Positions 34,087-42,402 are shown, counted from the stretch's first letter. The stretch: DNA of 64,000 nt from an uncultured Prevotella sp. (GCA_947169185.1 CAMVOS010000003.1:62001-126000), one strand, 5' to 3'. Notes: generated by a model from the letters alone, not told the origin. Program-made: numbers and translations.

Positions 34087-35466
34087 CGGTTTCACGGTAT
34101 ATGTCTGCTCGCTGTTGGCCTTCAGGGTGACGGTCTGGCCGCCCAGATTGAAGGTCATGTGCTCGTCCGACGGCATGAAGAGGTAGGGCGTATGCGCCTG
34201 TAGGGTGCCGCTGACCGGACTCATCACAACTTCCCAGCCCGTTGCTCCTAATTTATCCACGCCTACGAAACCATAGAACGCGCCGCCGCTGACTTTCGCC
34301 ACGTCGATGTCGAAGGGCAGCATGACGGTAGCCGTCTTGCCCACGGTAAACGTGCGCTGCAGGGTGATACTGCCAATGTTGACATCCTCAGCGATGGTGA
34401 CATCGTCGGTGCCGTCGCTGATGACGAGGGTATTACTGGCAACGTCCTCATGTCCGTCAGTGACACTGACGGTGCCGAAGGTGCGCTGGCGGGCATTGAT
34501 GGAAGCCGTACCTGCCGAGGTGGAGGCTATGTCGGTATGGTTCTGGTCGGCAATGACACGATAATAGACGGGGCTGCTGCCAACATAGGTGGCGGTGGGT
34601 ACGTCCTCGCTCCACGTCGTCTCATCGGTAGAATACTCCAGTGTGCCGCCTGTTACGGAGCCTGTGCTGCACAGCGCCTGTGCTGCACCGTTATAGGTCA
34701 GCGTGCTGGCTGTCGGGGCTGTAAGTGTTGGAGCCGCTTTGTTGATGGCAAACGTCTTACTCCATGAACCGGTATATTCGCCTATTCCCGTCAGAATGAT
34801 GGTGGCAGTACCGACTTCAGTGTTGCTGACGTAGTTGACAGTATAGTCCGTTCCTTCCGTCAACGAAACGGGTGTAGGCACTCCGGTGGTTAAAGCCACG
34901 GTGGGCGACGGGGTGATGGCGCTGCCCGTATAGTCGTAGCTGTCGTTGATGCCGCTGACGGTGGCATTGGCGATGTCCAACTTGTCAGTCAGGGTGACGA
35001 TAATGTTCTTGATAACAACATTGTCTTCCGGGAAGTTCACAGTGCAACTCTTGCTGTTGTTGTTTGCTTCTGCCGTTTTGTAAGTCATGGCACTTTGGCC
35101 CCTGACGGTAACGTGAGTAACATAGTAGTTCGCGCTTTCAACCTTGAAGGCATAGCCATGACCATAAAAGCCATATCCATCTATTGTTAAATAACCGATA
35201 TGACAATATGTATCTGTCGAAGTAACGGTGATGGTGACATCCTGAAATTGCATCACTAACGGATTCGCTAAATTACCACCTTCAGGAGTTCCGAACTCAT
35301 GTTTTTCACCATTATCGCCATCCAAGCTATAGATATATTGAGAGAGCGTATTTGGGATCGGCTCTTGATGCATGGAATAGGTGATGGTCTTCGTCTCGGC
35401 CCACGCCGTGATGTTGCCCACGAGCATAAGGGCTACGATGATAAACTGTTTGATATAGTGTTTCAT
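34084..35466 (-). CDS. Secreted repeat protein with MBG-like domains
   Basis: 460 residues with a signal peptide (FIIVALMLVGNITAWA). After an N-terminal domain (about 25-165) come two Ig-like MBG-type repeats: DYTGSAITPSPTVALTTGVPT with DYTVNYVSNTEVGTATIILTGIGEYTGSW, and APTASTLTYNGAAQALCSTG. The last 120 residues (FTVGKTATVMLPFDIDVAKVSGGAFYGF) belong to a domain that in similar proteins is followed by more sequence and a C-terminal tail. Here the protein ends at YTVKP, so it looks shortened. It lies 13 bp after the 1070-residue protein and is probably surface-exposed. Confidence 0.7.
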   Translation of the reverse strand: MKHYIKQFIIVALMLVGNITAWAETKTITYSMHQEPIPNTLSQYIYSLDGDNGEKHEFGTPEGGNLANPLVMQFQDVTITVTSTDTYCHIGYLTIDGYGFYGHGYAFKVESANYYVTHVTVRGQSAMTYKTAEANNNSKSCTVNFPEDNVVIKNIIVTLTDKLDIANATVSGINDSYDYTGSAITPSPTVALTTGVPTPVSLTEGTDYTVNYVSNTEVGTATIILTGIGEYTGSWSKTFAINKAAPTLTAPTASTLTYNGAAQALCSTGSVTGGTLEYSTDETTWSEDVPTATYVGSSPVYYRVIADQNHTDIASTSAGTASINARQRTFGTVSVTDGHEDVASNTLVISDGTDDVTIAEDVNIGSITLQRTFTVGKTATVMLPFDIDVAKVSGGAFYGFVGVDKLGATGWEVVMSPVSGTLQAHTPYLFMPSDEHMTFNLGGQTVTLKANSEQTYTVKP

Positions 35467-35479
35467 TGCTGCGTCCTCC

Positions 35480-38400
35480 TTACTTGATTACAACCTTTTT
35501 ACCATTATTGATATAAATGCCGCGCTGCGTCGGTTCACCTTGCAGCTTCCGTCCGTCGATGCTATACCACGCGTCAGAACCATGAACCATGAACCCTGAA
35601 CCGTTAACCTGCAGGATGCCCGTTGTCTCGCCGTCAGTTCCTAACAGCCGTACTTTCATCGTTGTCGGAACAGCATCACCGCTGCGTCTTGCTGGCGCAG
35701 CCTTCGGTGTACCGCCAGGCGCCACGAGGTAGGCCCTTAGAGGCTTGACACGCACATAGCCGCCCACCTGAACGAAGGTGCCCACGTCAGTGCCAGTACC
35801 AGCCGTACCGACATAGCCATAATAATAACTGTTGCTGGCGTCGAAGTCCTGCGTTTTGTAGGTTCCTGCGAACGTCCAGCCCGGCTCTACGGAAAGCTGC
35901 GTCACGGTGACGTTCGATGCAGGCATCGTGAAGCTATAGGTGCCGTCTTGGTTGTCGGTCACCGTCACTGTCTTCGCATTGCCGTCAATAACCTGTGGCG
36001 CCTCCAACAGGCTGTATCCGCTCTTGGGTGATAGCGTCACGGTCTGTCCGATGGTAGCCGTTGTGGCCGATTGGTCACCCACCGTTGCTGTCAGCGACTG
36101 AGGCAGGTTGATGTCATACACGATAGACGTCCACGTAGCCGTATAGGCGCGGTTGCCTGTCGAGCCTTGTTCGATTTCTACGGTCAGGGTCGGTGCGGTC
36201 AGTCCGGGGCCTGTCCATCCGGCAAAGGTGTAGCCCTTGCGGTAGGGCGTGGGGAGGGTGAACGCAGCGCTTCGGGCTGTATAGAAGAATGATGAAACAC
36301 TGCTATTAAAATAGCCGCCTTGCAGATCAAAGGAAACAATGTATTTTCTTTCTTTCCATTGCGCATACAGCGTCACCGTGGCGCCATCGGTCTCAGTAAG
36401 GTTACAGACTGGGGCTCCGTCTGCGTATATAGTTCCAGTGCCATCACTTTGAGTAGACCATCTATAAAAGGTGCATTCCCAGCGTTCGAAGGCATTGGCG
36501 GTAAGAGTCCTCTCCTCACCATAGGCCAGTGTCATGTTGTCCATCGAGCCTGTGGCGTCATCGGCATTCTTGCCGAAGACGATGGTGTAGTTGATATTGG
36601 GCTTATAGACGTAAGGGCTTTTTGTGATGTTGTCCATCACCTTGCCTCCGATGGTGATGGTGCCACACGTGCCGTTCTCGCCTGCACCGATGCTGTAGGG
36701 AGCATATACGCCTTTACGGGCAGTCACCTGGGTCACACCATCGGTAATGGTGATGTTGCCGCACGAGGCTTCCGGGCCACCGCCGATGCTGGCTGCTCTG
36801 GCACGGCTCTCGGCTACGATGGTGCCACTCTCAATCCTGATGTTGCCGCAGTCTATTTTGTATCCGCCACCAATACCGGCTCCCCAGTTTCCGGCAGTTC
36901 CCGGGTTGGCTTCCAGTGAGCCGTCGCCACGGATGGTCAGCGTGGTGCCGGCAGGACCGACCTGAATAGCTGGATAGTAATTGCATCCTGAGATGACGTT
37001 CGTACCCTCCAGAATGAGGGTGGCATCGCCCAGACAGGTGATGCCTGCACAGACGTTTGGAAACCTATAACCGTCATATACCACATTGTTCAGTTTTACG
37101 GTGGTTGTCGGTTGTCCGTCAGCGGGTGCCGCTATCGATATTTTGATATTCGGCCTATTCTGTTCATCATACTCCACGGTACCCACAATCACGTCACCAT
37201 TCTGAGCGACGTAGTTGGTGTTTTTCTCCATCGTCGAAAGGTTAACAATGTTCCAGTCACCCACGGTGAAGGTGCTTGTCAGCGTGCCGCCATAGCTGCC
37301 CGTTCCGGTGATGGTCAAGGTATAGGTACCACGGTCAATCACGTCGGTCACCTGTTCATTGCTGCTGTTGGTGATGACTGCCGTATAGTCTGTGCCTTCC
37401 GTCAGCACGGTACCGCGGGTATCGGTCACCGTATAGCCGAGGGCGACGGGTTGCCCATTGTTGTAGGGGTAGAAACCGGACAAGCCGTTGATGGCTGTCA
37501 CAGAGTAGCCGTTGAACGTCCACTTGGCATACAGCGTCTGCGCGCCGGTACTGCATTCCAGGAACGAGCAGTCCTTCTGCGCACACGTTACGCGGGGCAG
37601 CGGGTCGCCCGAGAAGTTCGCGTCCAGATACCATCCGTCAAACTGATAATGCGTCCGCGTGGGGTCGAAGATGTAAAGACCGGTCTTCTCCGTTCCACCG
37701 ACATTGCATGTCCTGAGCGACGAAGCCATATACGTGGCGGGATTGACAGCGTTGTTGGTACCACTGTTCATCGCATAGGTGATGTCGTAGGCCGTCTCGC
37801 TGGGCACGAGTGTCTTGCCGTTAATGGCGACAGCGGGTATGGCACCGGTATACGTGTTGGTGCTCGCGTTGTTTTTTAACGTCTGAGTGCTGCTGATCGT
37901 ATTGGCGCTTGGGACTTTATAGCTGGTAGCCTTAATCTGATCGGTAGAACGAGTGTAGCCGAGGTTGATGTTACCGCCTTCGGAATAGATGGCGAAATTT
38001 CTTTCATATGTTGAATGAACAATAGCCGTGACAGAACCGCCTAATATGTTAATATCGCGTATAGCTTGAATAGCACCATACCATTGGGCTATTGACGTTT
38101 TTTTATTCTCTGCTTCTAATTTCCCTCCATAGATATTGACATACCCCTGACCAGAAGCGGTTGATTTCGCATAGAGACATCTACGTTCGTGAGATGTACT
38201 TCCAGTAATGCTAACGTTTCCACTATGTTGCGTGTAGTTACCGGGACGGAGTGCGTAATTTTTACCCGTAGCAGTCATCGTAAGCGTACCGGCAGTATTA
38301 GCATCGAGGCTCTGACCATAGATGGTGAGGGCGCCATCCTGAATACTCTTTTGATTCATGGTCATCGTACAGCCGTTGGCCAAAATCAGATGCACGTCGC

Positions 38401-38692
38401 CATACAGGGTGACACTGTTGCTGAAAGAAATATTCGCATTCACCACGTACCACGTCTCTGTGTCCGCTGCACCAAGGTTGGTCTCGCTGCCCGTCAGCAC
38501 CGTCACGCCGTCATGGGTGTCCTCTACGTAAACTTTCACCGTGGTGTCGTATTTCACATACTTCACCCCGTCGATGGTCTCCGCCCACGCCGTCGCCGTC
38601 GTGAGCAACAGAAGAAGTACACAAAAGGGACGGTTCTTTTTGTGTAATTTTGACAGCATCGTCTGTAGTTCTCTTAGTAAATATCTTTTCAT
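35480..38692 (-). CDS. Large secreted InlB-repeat/MBG protein with C-terminal tail
   Basis: 1070 residues. The N-terminal signal region carries a REP-like element: residues 14-26 (KLHKKNRPFCVL) supply the basic part and the start of the hydrophobic core before LLLLLTTATAWAE. The body has a beta-helix-like region, two Listeria-Bacteroides (InlB B) repeats (YQFDGWYLDANFSGDPL...YAKW, GYTFAGWTGPG...YTATW) and MBG-type repeats. The end is a YSIDGRKLQ...GIYINNGKKVVIK tail. It is probably a surface adhesin or glycan-associated protein. Promoter at 38742-38749; operon with the two downstream genes. Confidence 0.75.
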   Translation of the reverse strand: MKRYLLRELQTMLSKLHKKNRPFCVLLLLLTTATAWAETIDGVKYVKYDTTVKVYVEDTHDGVTVLTGSETNLGAADTETWYVVNANISFSNSVTLYGDVHLILANGCTMTMNQKSIQDGALTIYGQSLDANTAGTLTMTATGKNYALRPGNYTQHSGNVSITGSTSHERRCLYAKSTASGQGYVNIYGGKLEAENKKTSIAQWYGAIQAIRDINILGGSVTAIVHSTYERNFAIYSEGGNINLGYTRSTDQIKATSYKVPSANTISSTQTLKNNASTNTYTGAIPAVAINGKTLVPSETAYDITYAMNSGTNNAVNPATYMASSLRTCNVGGTEKTGLYIFDPTRTHYQFDGWYLDANFSGDPLPRVTCAQKDCSFLECSTGAQTLYAKWTFNGYSVTAINGLSGFYPYNNGQPVALGYTVTDTRGTVLTEGTDYTAVITNSSNEQVTDVIDRGTYTLTITGTGSYGGTLTSTFTVGDWNIVNLSTMEKNTNYVAQNGDVIVGTVEYDEQNRPNIKISIAAPADGQPTTTVKLNNVVYDGYRFPNVCAGITCLGDATLILEGTNVISGCNYYPAIQVGPAGTTLTIRGDGSLEANPGTAGNWGAGIGGGYKIDCGNIRIESGTIVAESRARAASIGGGPEASCGNITITDGVTQVTARKGVYAPYSIGAGENGTCGTITIGGKVMDNITKSPYVYKPNINYTIVFGKNADDATGSMDNMTLAYGEERTLTANAFERWECTFYRWSTQSDGTGTIYADGAPVCNLTETDGATVTLYAQWKERKYIVSFDLQGGYFNSSVSSFFYTARSAAFTLPTPYRKGYTFAGWTGPGLTAPTLTVEIEQGSTGNRAYTATWTSIVYDINLPQSLTATVGDQSATTATIGQTVTLSPKSGYSLLEAPQVIDGNAKTVTVTDNQDGTYSFTMPASNVTVTQLSVEPGWTFAGTYKTQDFDASNSYYYGYVGTAGTGTDVGTFVQVGGYVRVKPLRAYLVAPGGTPKAAPARRSGDAVPTTMKVRLLGTDGETTGILQVNGSGFMVHGSDAWYSIDGRKLQGEPTQRGIYINNGKKVVIK
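35577..35608. repeat. In-frame short tandem repeat, GAACCAT units
   Basis: Units AACCATG/AACCCTG/AACCGTT lie in the C-terminal region of the 1070-residue protein (encoding NGSGFMVHGSD). Confidence 0.65.
38617..38652. repeat. REP-like element E in a signal-peptide coding region
   Basis: ACACAAAAGGGACGGTTCTT followed by TTTGTGTAATTTT: the same class and orientation as the first copy of composite B, single here. In frame at residues 14-26 of the 1070-residue protein. Confidence 0.85.
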
Positions 38693-38741
38693 ATCGTTAA
38701 TTTATGGTTGAGGTCTACGACCTCCCTATTCTTTCACGCTG

Positions 38742-38749
38742 CAAAGGTA
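38742..38749 (-). promoter_or_regulatory. Bacteroidota -7 box for the secreted-protein operon
   Basis: The minus strand reads TACCTTTG, 50 bp before the start at 38692. Confidence 0.7.
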
Positions 38750-38807
38750 CAAAATAATTTTGAAATAAAGTGTATAATTACACGAAAATTTCTGCGCATG
38801 GTGTCTT

Positions 38808-38827
38808 CAGTTGACAGTTGACAGTTG
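38808..38827. repeat. Heptamer repeat, left arm
   Basis: CAGTTGACAGTTGACAGTTG. It is the exact reverse complement of the copy at 38947-38966. Confidence 0.8.
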
Positions 38828-38863
38828 TGGAGTGGAGTGGGTAAGATGGCCAAAAATGATATT

Positions 38864-38897
38864 ACTATATATATAATATATATATTATATATATAGT
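38864..38897. repeat. 34-bp perfect A/T palindrome
   Basis: The half-site ACTATATATATAATATA is followed by its exact reverse complement, near the middle of the inverted heptamer pair. It would extrude or form a hairpin easily. Confidence 0.85.
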
Positions 38898-38946
38898 AAA
38901 TAATAATGTTGATAGTTTTTACTTCAAGACGTATGTGGTCACGTGG

Positions 38947-38966
38947 CAACTGTCAACTGTCAACTG
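38947..38966. repeat. Heptamer repeat, right arm
   Basis: CAACTGTCAACTGTCAACTG, inverted relative to 38808-38827 and in the same orientation as 29150-29169. Confidence 0.8.
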
Positions 38967-39061
38967 AGGATGATGGCGGGGTGTGCAAGAGGCAAAAATG
39001 GAAAATGAAAAATTACCAAAATATTTAACATAAAATATTTGGTGGAATGAAAAATTATTCG

Positions 39062-39069
39062 TATCTTTG
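39062..39069 (+). promoter_or_regulatory. Bacteroidota -7 box for the HU-smalltalk unit
   Basis: TATCTTTG, with a leader of about 160 nt before the ATG at 39234. Confidence 0.65.
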
Positions 39070-39075
39070 CAATGT

Positions 39076-39170
39076 CAAAATGAGGTTGGATTTACGGCCT
39101 GCCCAGCGCGGAAAATTTCCTAGGGCACGCGCAACATTCCGCGAGGGTTGGCAGCAATGAAGACGGAAAT
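39076..39170 (+). promoter_or_regulatory. GC-rich structured leader of the HU gene
   Basis: CGCGGAA (39107-39113) pairs with TTCCGCG (39137-39143), with GCGCG/CGCGC alternatives between. The segment is clearly more GC-rich than the surrounding A/T-rich leader. Function unknown. Confidence 0.35.
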
Positions 39171-39233
39171 TGACAACGAGGAAAATATTTAACATTATTA
39201 CTAACCATTTCGAATTAAGAGGAGATTAAAACT

Positions 39234-39818
39234 ATGACGATGAAAGTGAAAGCAATTGAGAAGAAACTGAAGTTTACGAAGGACGAGAACGACCCCGGTG
39301 TATGGCGCTACGTGATGACGCCTGAGCAGTATTCGAGCCTGTCGCAGAAGAAGGTCATCCGTGAGGCGGCCCTGCGCAGCGGTGTGAGCCAGGGCGTGAT
39401 GCAGGCCTGCTGGGATGCAGCTGGCGAAGTCATCAAGGCATGGGCTACTGAAGGCCACTCGGTGGCACTGCCTGGACTGGGCACCATGCGTTTCGGTCTG
39501 CGTTCGAAGGCTGTCGAGGACGTCAACGACGTGAAGACCAAGCTCATCACCACCCGCCGCATCATCTTCACCCCCGACGTGGAGCTGAAGGAGGAGCTGC
39601 AGAACACCTCGATCCAGATTACCTGCTACGACCGCGACGGCAAGGAAGTGAAGCGCGTAACCAGCGCCGACGACGCCGAGGTGGAGGACAACGAGAATGC
39701 TCCTTCGCAGGACAGCCAAAACCAGGGCGGTAGCGGTAATACCGGTGGCAACACTGGCGGCAACGAAGGTGGTAACACTGGAGGCACTCCCACTGGTGGC
39801 GAGGAAGGAGGCATGTAA
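39234..39818 (+). CDS. HU-family DNA-binding protein with Gly-rich tail
   Basis: 194 residues. The HU-like core (about 1-130) belongs to the Bacteroidota HU-related group: SQKKVIREAALRSGVSQGVMQACWDAAGEVIKAWATEGHSVALPGLGTMRFGLRSK, then TTRRIIFTPDVELKEEL. A Gly/Asn-rich repeat tail follows (QGGSGNTGGNTGGNEGGN, 165-194). It is expected to bind or bend DNA. An AGGAG sits 12 nt before the ATG, which is unusual here. It is followed by the smalltalk gene; this pairing recurs in Bacteroidota next to VirE_N-type primases. Confidence 0.9.
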   Translation: MTMKVKAIEKKLKFTKDENDPGVWRYVMTPEQYSSLSQKKVIREAALRSGVSQGVMQACWDAAGEVIKAWATEGHSVALPGLGTMRFGLRSKAVEDVNDVKTKLITTRRIIFTPDVELKEELQNTSIQITCYDRDGKEVKRVTSADDAEVEDNENAPSQDSQNQGGSGNTGGNTGGNEGGNTGGTPTGGEEGGM

Positions 39819-39848
39819 CCTGAAACCTGAAACTTGAATCCTGAAACT
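39819..39848. repeat. Short tandem repeat, CCTGAAA units
   Basis: CCTGAAAC / CTTGAAT / CCTGAAAC units fill the gap between HU and smalltalk. Confidence 0.65.
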
Positions 39849-39956
39849 ATGAAGAAGGAAACTTGGAAGACCGTGATTCAGGTCATCGTAAGCATTCTGA
39901 CGGCGGCTCTGACCGCGATGGGCACCACCTCGTGCATGGGACATGGTCCATTCTAA
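39849..39956 (+). CDS. Smalltalk micro-protein
   Basis: 35 residues: MKKETWKTVIQVIVSILTAA, then LTAMGTTSCMGHGPF. The start, single hydrophobic helix and TTSCMG end match the Bacteroidota family named smalltalk protein, found next to HU-like and VirE_N genes. Its function is unknown. The SCMG could be a lipobox-like site. It lies 30 bp after the HU gene and before a strong terminator. Confidence 0.85.
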   Translation: MKKETWKTVIQVIVSILTAALTAMGTTSCMGHGPF

Positions 39957-39960
39957 ACAA

Positions 39961-39996
39961 AATAATTAGGTTCGCACGCGTGGCGAACCTATTATT
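39961..39996 (+). terminator. Intrinsic terminator after smalltalk
   Basis: Stem AATAATTAGGTTCGC / GCGAACCTATTATT with one mismatch, followed by GTTTCTT. Confidence 0.82.
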
Positions 39997-40005
39997 GTTT
40001 CTTAA

Positions 40006-40038
40006 AACCACACAAGGGGTCAGACCCTTTGTGTGGTT
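40006..40038 (-). repeat. REP-like element F at the guaA stop, probable terminator
   Basis: AACCACACAA, core GGGGTCAGACCC, TTTGTGTGGTT. The arm overlaps the guaA stop codon at 40037-40039. On the minus strand the hairpin ends in TTTT, so it likely terminates guaA. Confidence 0.8.
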
Positions 40039-41599
40039 ACTCCCATTCGATGGTTGCGGGTGGTTTTGACGAGATGTCGTAGCAGACGCGGTTGACGCCA
40101 CGCACCTTGTTGATGATTTCGTTGCTGACCTTAGCCATGAAGTCGTAGGGCAGATGGGCCCAGTCGGCCGTCATGGCATCGGTAGAGGTGACGGCACGCA
40201 GGGCTACGGGATGTTCGTAGGTGCGCTCGTCGCCCATGACACCGACGGAACGGACGGTGCTGAGCAGAATGGCGCCAGCCTGCCATACCTTATTATATAA
40301 TGTCTCGCCATCAGTGTCGACATACTCGCGCAGACCGCGGATGTAGATGTCGTCGGCATCCTGCAGGATACGCACCTTCTCGGGTGTGATGTCGCCAAGG
40401 ATACGTACGGCGAGTCCGGGACCGGGGAAGGGATGACGCGTAATGAGATGCTCGGGCATGCCCAGCTGACGGCCTACGCGGCGCACCTCGTCCTTGAACA
40501 GCCACTTCAGCGGTTCGCACAGCTGCAGGTGCATCTCCTTGGGCAGACCGCCCACGTTATGGTGGCTCTTGATGACCTTACCGGTGATGTTGAGCGACTC
40601 GATGCGGTCGGGATAGATGGTGCCCTGAGCGAGCCAGCGGGCGTCGGTAATCTTCTTGGCCTCGGCATTGAACACCTCGACGAAGTCGCGACCGATAATC
40701 TTACGCTTCTGCTCGGGGTCGGTGACACCGGCGAGGTCGGCGAAGAACTTTTCGCTGGCATCGACACCGATGACGTTCAGACCCAGACAGCGGTAGTCGT
40801 CCATGACCTGCTGGAACTCATTTTTACGCAGCATGCCGTGGTCGACGAAGATACACGTAAGGTTCTGACCGATGGCACGATTGAGCAGCACAGCAGCCAC
40901 GGAGCTGTCGACACCGCCCGAGAGACCGAGGATGACGCGGTCGGAGCCCAGCTGAGATTTCAGCTCGGCAACGGTGCTGTCGACGAACGAGGCAGCGCTC
41001 CACTCCTGACGACTTCCGCAGATATCGACGACGAAGTTCTTGAGCAGCGTCTTGCCCTGCAGGGTGTGATAAACCTCGGGGTGGAACTGTACGGCCCAGA
41101 CGGGTGACAGTTGACAGTTGACAGTTGGTTTTTTACACCAAAAGGCGGCGTTCGTCACGTCCTTCGTAGAGCCGATGACCTCAAAGCCGTCGGGAATGGC
41201 AGTGATGGTGTCACCATGCGACATCCACACCTGCGAATTCTGGTCGAAGCCACGGAACAGCGCATTGGTGGTGTCGACGGTCTGCAGGTTGGCACGGCCG
41301 TACTCGCGGGAGTCGGCTTTTTCTACCTTACCGCCAAGGGTGTGCGAGATGAACTGTGCGCCATAGCAGATGCCCAGCACGGGTACGCGGCCTACGAACT
41401 GCGACAGGTCGACCTTAAAGGCCTCGGGGTCGTGGACTGAGTAGGGCGAACCGCTGAGGATGACGCCAATGACGTCGGGGTCGTCCTTCGGGAACTTGTT
41501 GTAGGGCATAATCTCGCAAAAGGTGTCGAGCTCGCGCACACGACGGCCGATGAGCTGCGTGGTCTGCGAACCGAAATCGAGAATGATAATCTTTTGCAT
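40037..41599 (-). CDS. guaA: GMP synthase (glutamine-hydrolysing)
   Basis: 520 residues. The N-terminal class-I amidotransferase (about 1-195) has nucleophile Cys in GICYGAQF and FHPEVYH with the catalytic His/Glu. The ATP-pyrophosphatase domain has the P-loop [12 protein letters not shown], and the C-terminal dimerisation domain ends KPPATIEWE. It converts XMP to GMP. Residues 158-165 (PTVNCQLS), a few residues before FHPEV, come from a heptamer repeat and lengthen a loop of the amidotransferase. It follows the nucleotidyltransferase gene by 5 bp, sharing its promoter. Confidence 0.96.
   Translation of the reverse strand: MQKIIILDFGSQTTQLIGRRVRELDTFCEIMPYNKFPKDDPDVIGVILSGSPYSVHDPEAFKVDLSQFVGRVPVLGICYGAQFISHTLGGKVEKADSREYGRANLQTVDTTNALFRGFDQNSQVWMSHGDTITAIPDGFEVIGSTKDVTNAAFWCKKPTVNCQLSPVWAVQFHPEVYHTLQGKTLLKNFVVDICGSRQEWSAASFVDSTVAELKSQLGSDRVILGLSGGVDSSVAAVLLNRAIGQNLTCIFVDHGMLRKNEFQQVMDDYRCLGLNVIGVDASEKFFADLAGVTDPEQKRKIIGRDFVEVFNAEAKKITDARWLAQGTIYPDRIESLNITGKVIKSHHNVGGLPKEMHLQLCEPLKWLFKDEVRRVGRQLGMPEHLITRHPFPGPGLAVRILGDITPEKVRILQDADDIYIRGLREYVDTDGETLYNKVWQAGAILLSTVRSVGVMGDERTYEHPVALRAVTSTDAMTADWAHLPYDFMAKVSNEIINKVRGVNRVCYDISSKPPATIEWE
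41105..41127. repeat. In-frame heptamer repeat in guaA
   Basis: Three CAGTTGA heptamers plus two bases. On the coding strand they read CAACTGT units. Confidence 0.82.
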
Positions 41600-41604
41600 T
41601 GTAA

Positions 41605-42402
41605 TTATAATGATTTAATGAAATCTTCGGCTTGATCCAAGGTCTCGAGCTTGCCGACATCCATCAGGCGGAGGTCGTCCTTGACGAGTCCGACGATACG
41701 GGCGCGGTGGCACGTAGAGAGATAGAAGTCGACGATGCTGAAACGGTCGGGGAAACGGTCCATGAGCGGAAACAGACGCGGCGAGAAGCTGTGGATGCCC
41801 GAGAAGGCAAAAGCGTTTAATTTAGAGGTGAGAGGTGAGTGGTGAGAGGTGAGAGGAATGACCTGCAGATTGTCATCGATGGTTAAATCGGACTCACGCA
41901 GCCAGGGGAAAGGGCTTTTTATCTCGCCAGTCTCCCTATTCATCCACCCCATGAGGTGCATGGCATTGTCGAACAGCAGGTAGCGCTTCGTCTGGCGGCG
42001 GCTGACCAACAGCACGGCATCCTCGTCGGCCTGATGCTGACGGCGGAACCACGCGTAGTCGACATTGTCGAGGATATCGACATTATGAATGAGGATGGGC
42101 TCGTCGGCACGGAACAGGTCCTGCGCCTTCTTCAGTCCCCCACCCGTCTCCAACAAGGCGTCGCTCTCGTCGCTGAAATGCACCAGCGGGGCATAGTCCT
42201 GCTGCACCACATGGTCGCGAATCTGCTGTGCGAAATGGTGGATATTGACAACGAAGCGGTCGTAGCCCTGCGACTGCAGTTTCCGGACGATAACATCGAG
42301 CAACGGCGTGCCGCCAACAGGCACCAGCGCCTTGGGCATGGTGTCGGTGAGCGGTTTCAAACGGGTACCCAGACCCGCTGCCAATATCATTGTTTGTTTC
42401 AT
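41605..42402 (-). CDS. Sugar-1-phosphate nucleotidyltransferase, MurU-like
   Basis: 265 residues from the ATG at 42402. Nucleotide-binding signature [25 protein letters not shown] at the start; IHNVDILDN supplies the metal-binding Asp. By size and by the presence of an AmgK-like kinase 2.5 kb away, it may make UDP-MurNAc from MurNAc-1-phosphate in cell-wall recycling; mannose- or glucose-1-phosphate are alternatives. Residues 183-193 ([11 protein letters not shown]) come from a GAGGTGA tandem repeat. It precedes guaA by 5 bp. Confidence 0.8.
   Translation of the reverse strand: MKQTMILAAGLGTRLKPLTDTMPKALVPVGGTPLLDVIVRKLQSQGYDRFVVNIHHFAQQIRDHVVQQDYAPLVHFSDESDALLETGGGLKKAQDLFRADEPILIHNVDILDNVDYAWFRRQHQADEDAVLLVSRRQTKRYLLFDNAMHLMGWMNRETGEIKSPFPWLRESDLTIDDNLQVIPLTSHHSPLTSKLNAFAFSGIHSFSPRLFPLMDRFPDRFSIVDFYLSTCHRARIVGLVKDDLRLMDVGKLETLDQAEDFIKSL
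41824..41856. repeat. In-frame tandem repeat, GAGGTGA units
   Basis: Four to five units of about 7 bp (GAGGTGA, GTGGTGA) within the MurU-like gene. Confidence 0.75.

Larger units (their letters stand above)
38693..39233. other. 541-bp divergent intergenic region
   Basis: No gene. It contains the two divergent promoters, a pair of inverted CAGTTGA heptamer repeats around a 34-bp A/T palindrome, and the approximately 160-nt structured leader of the HU gene. Confidence 0.7.

Noticed and set aside
33942..34130. 62-codon plus-strand frame rich in Leu-Thr-Pro repeats
   Set aside because: It is produced by the short tandem repeat at 34043-34086; the opposite strand holds a plausible small gene with operon context.
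29150..38966. Same-orientation AACTGTCAACTGTCAACTG copies near both ends of the island, as possible att sites
   Set aside because: The same heptamer array also occurs inverted at 38808 and inside guaA and the DUF4450 gene, so it is a dispersed repeat, and no integrase is present.
39961..39996. GGTTCGCACGCGTGGCGAACC as part of a tRNA arm
   Set aside because: It is a simple long hairpin with no acceptor, D or anticodon arms around it; it is a terminator.
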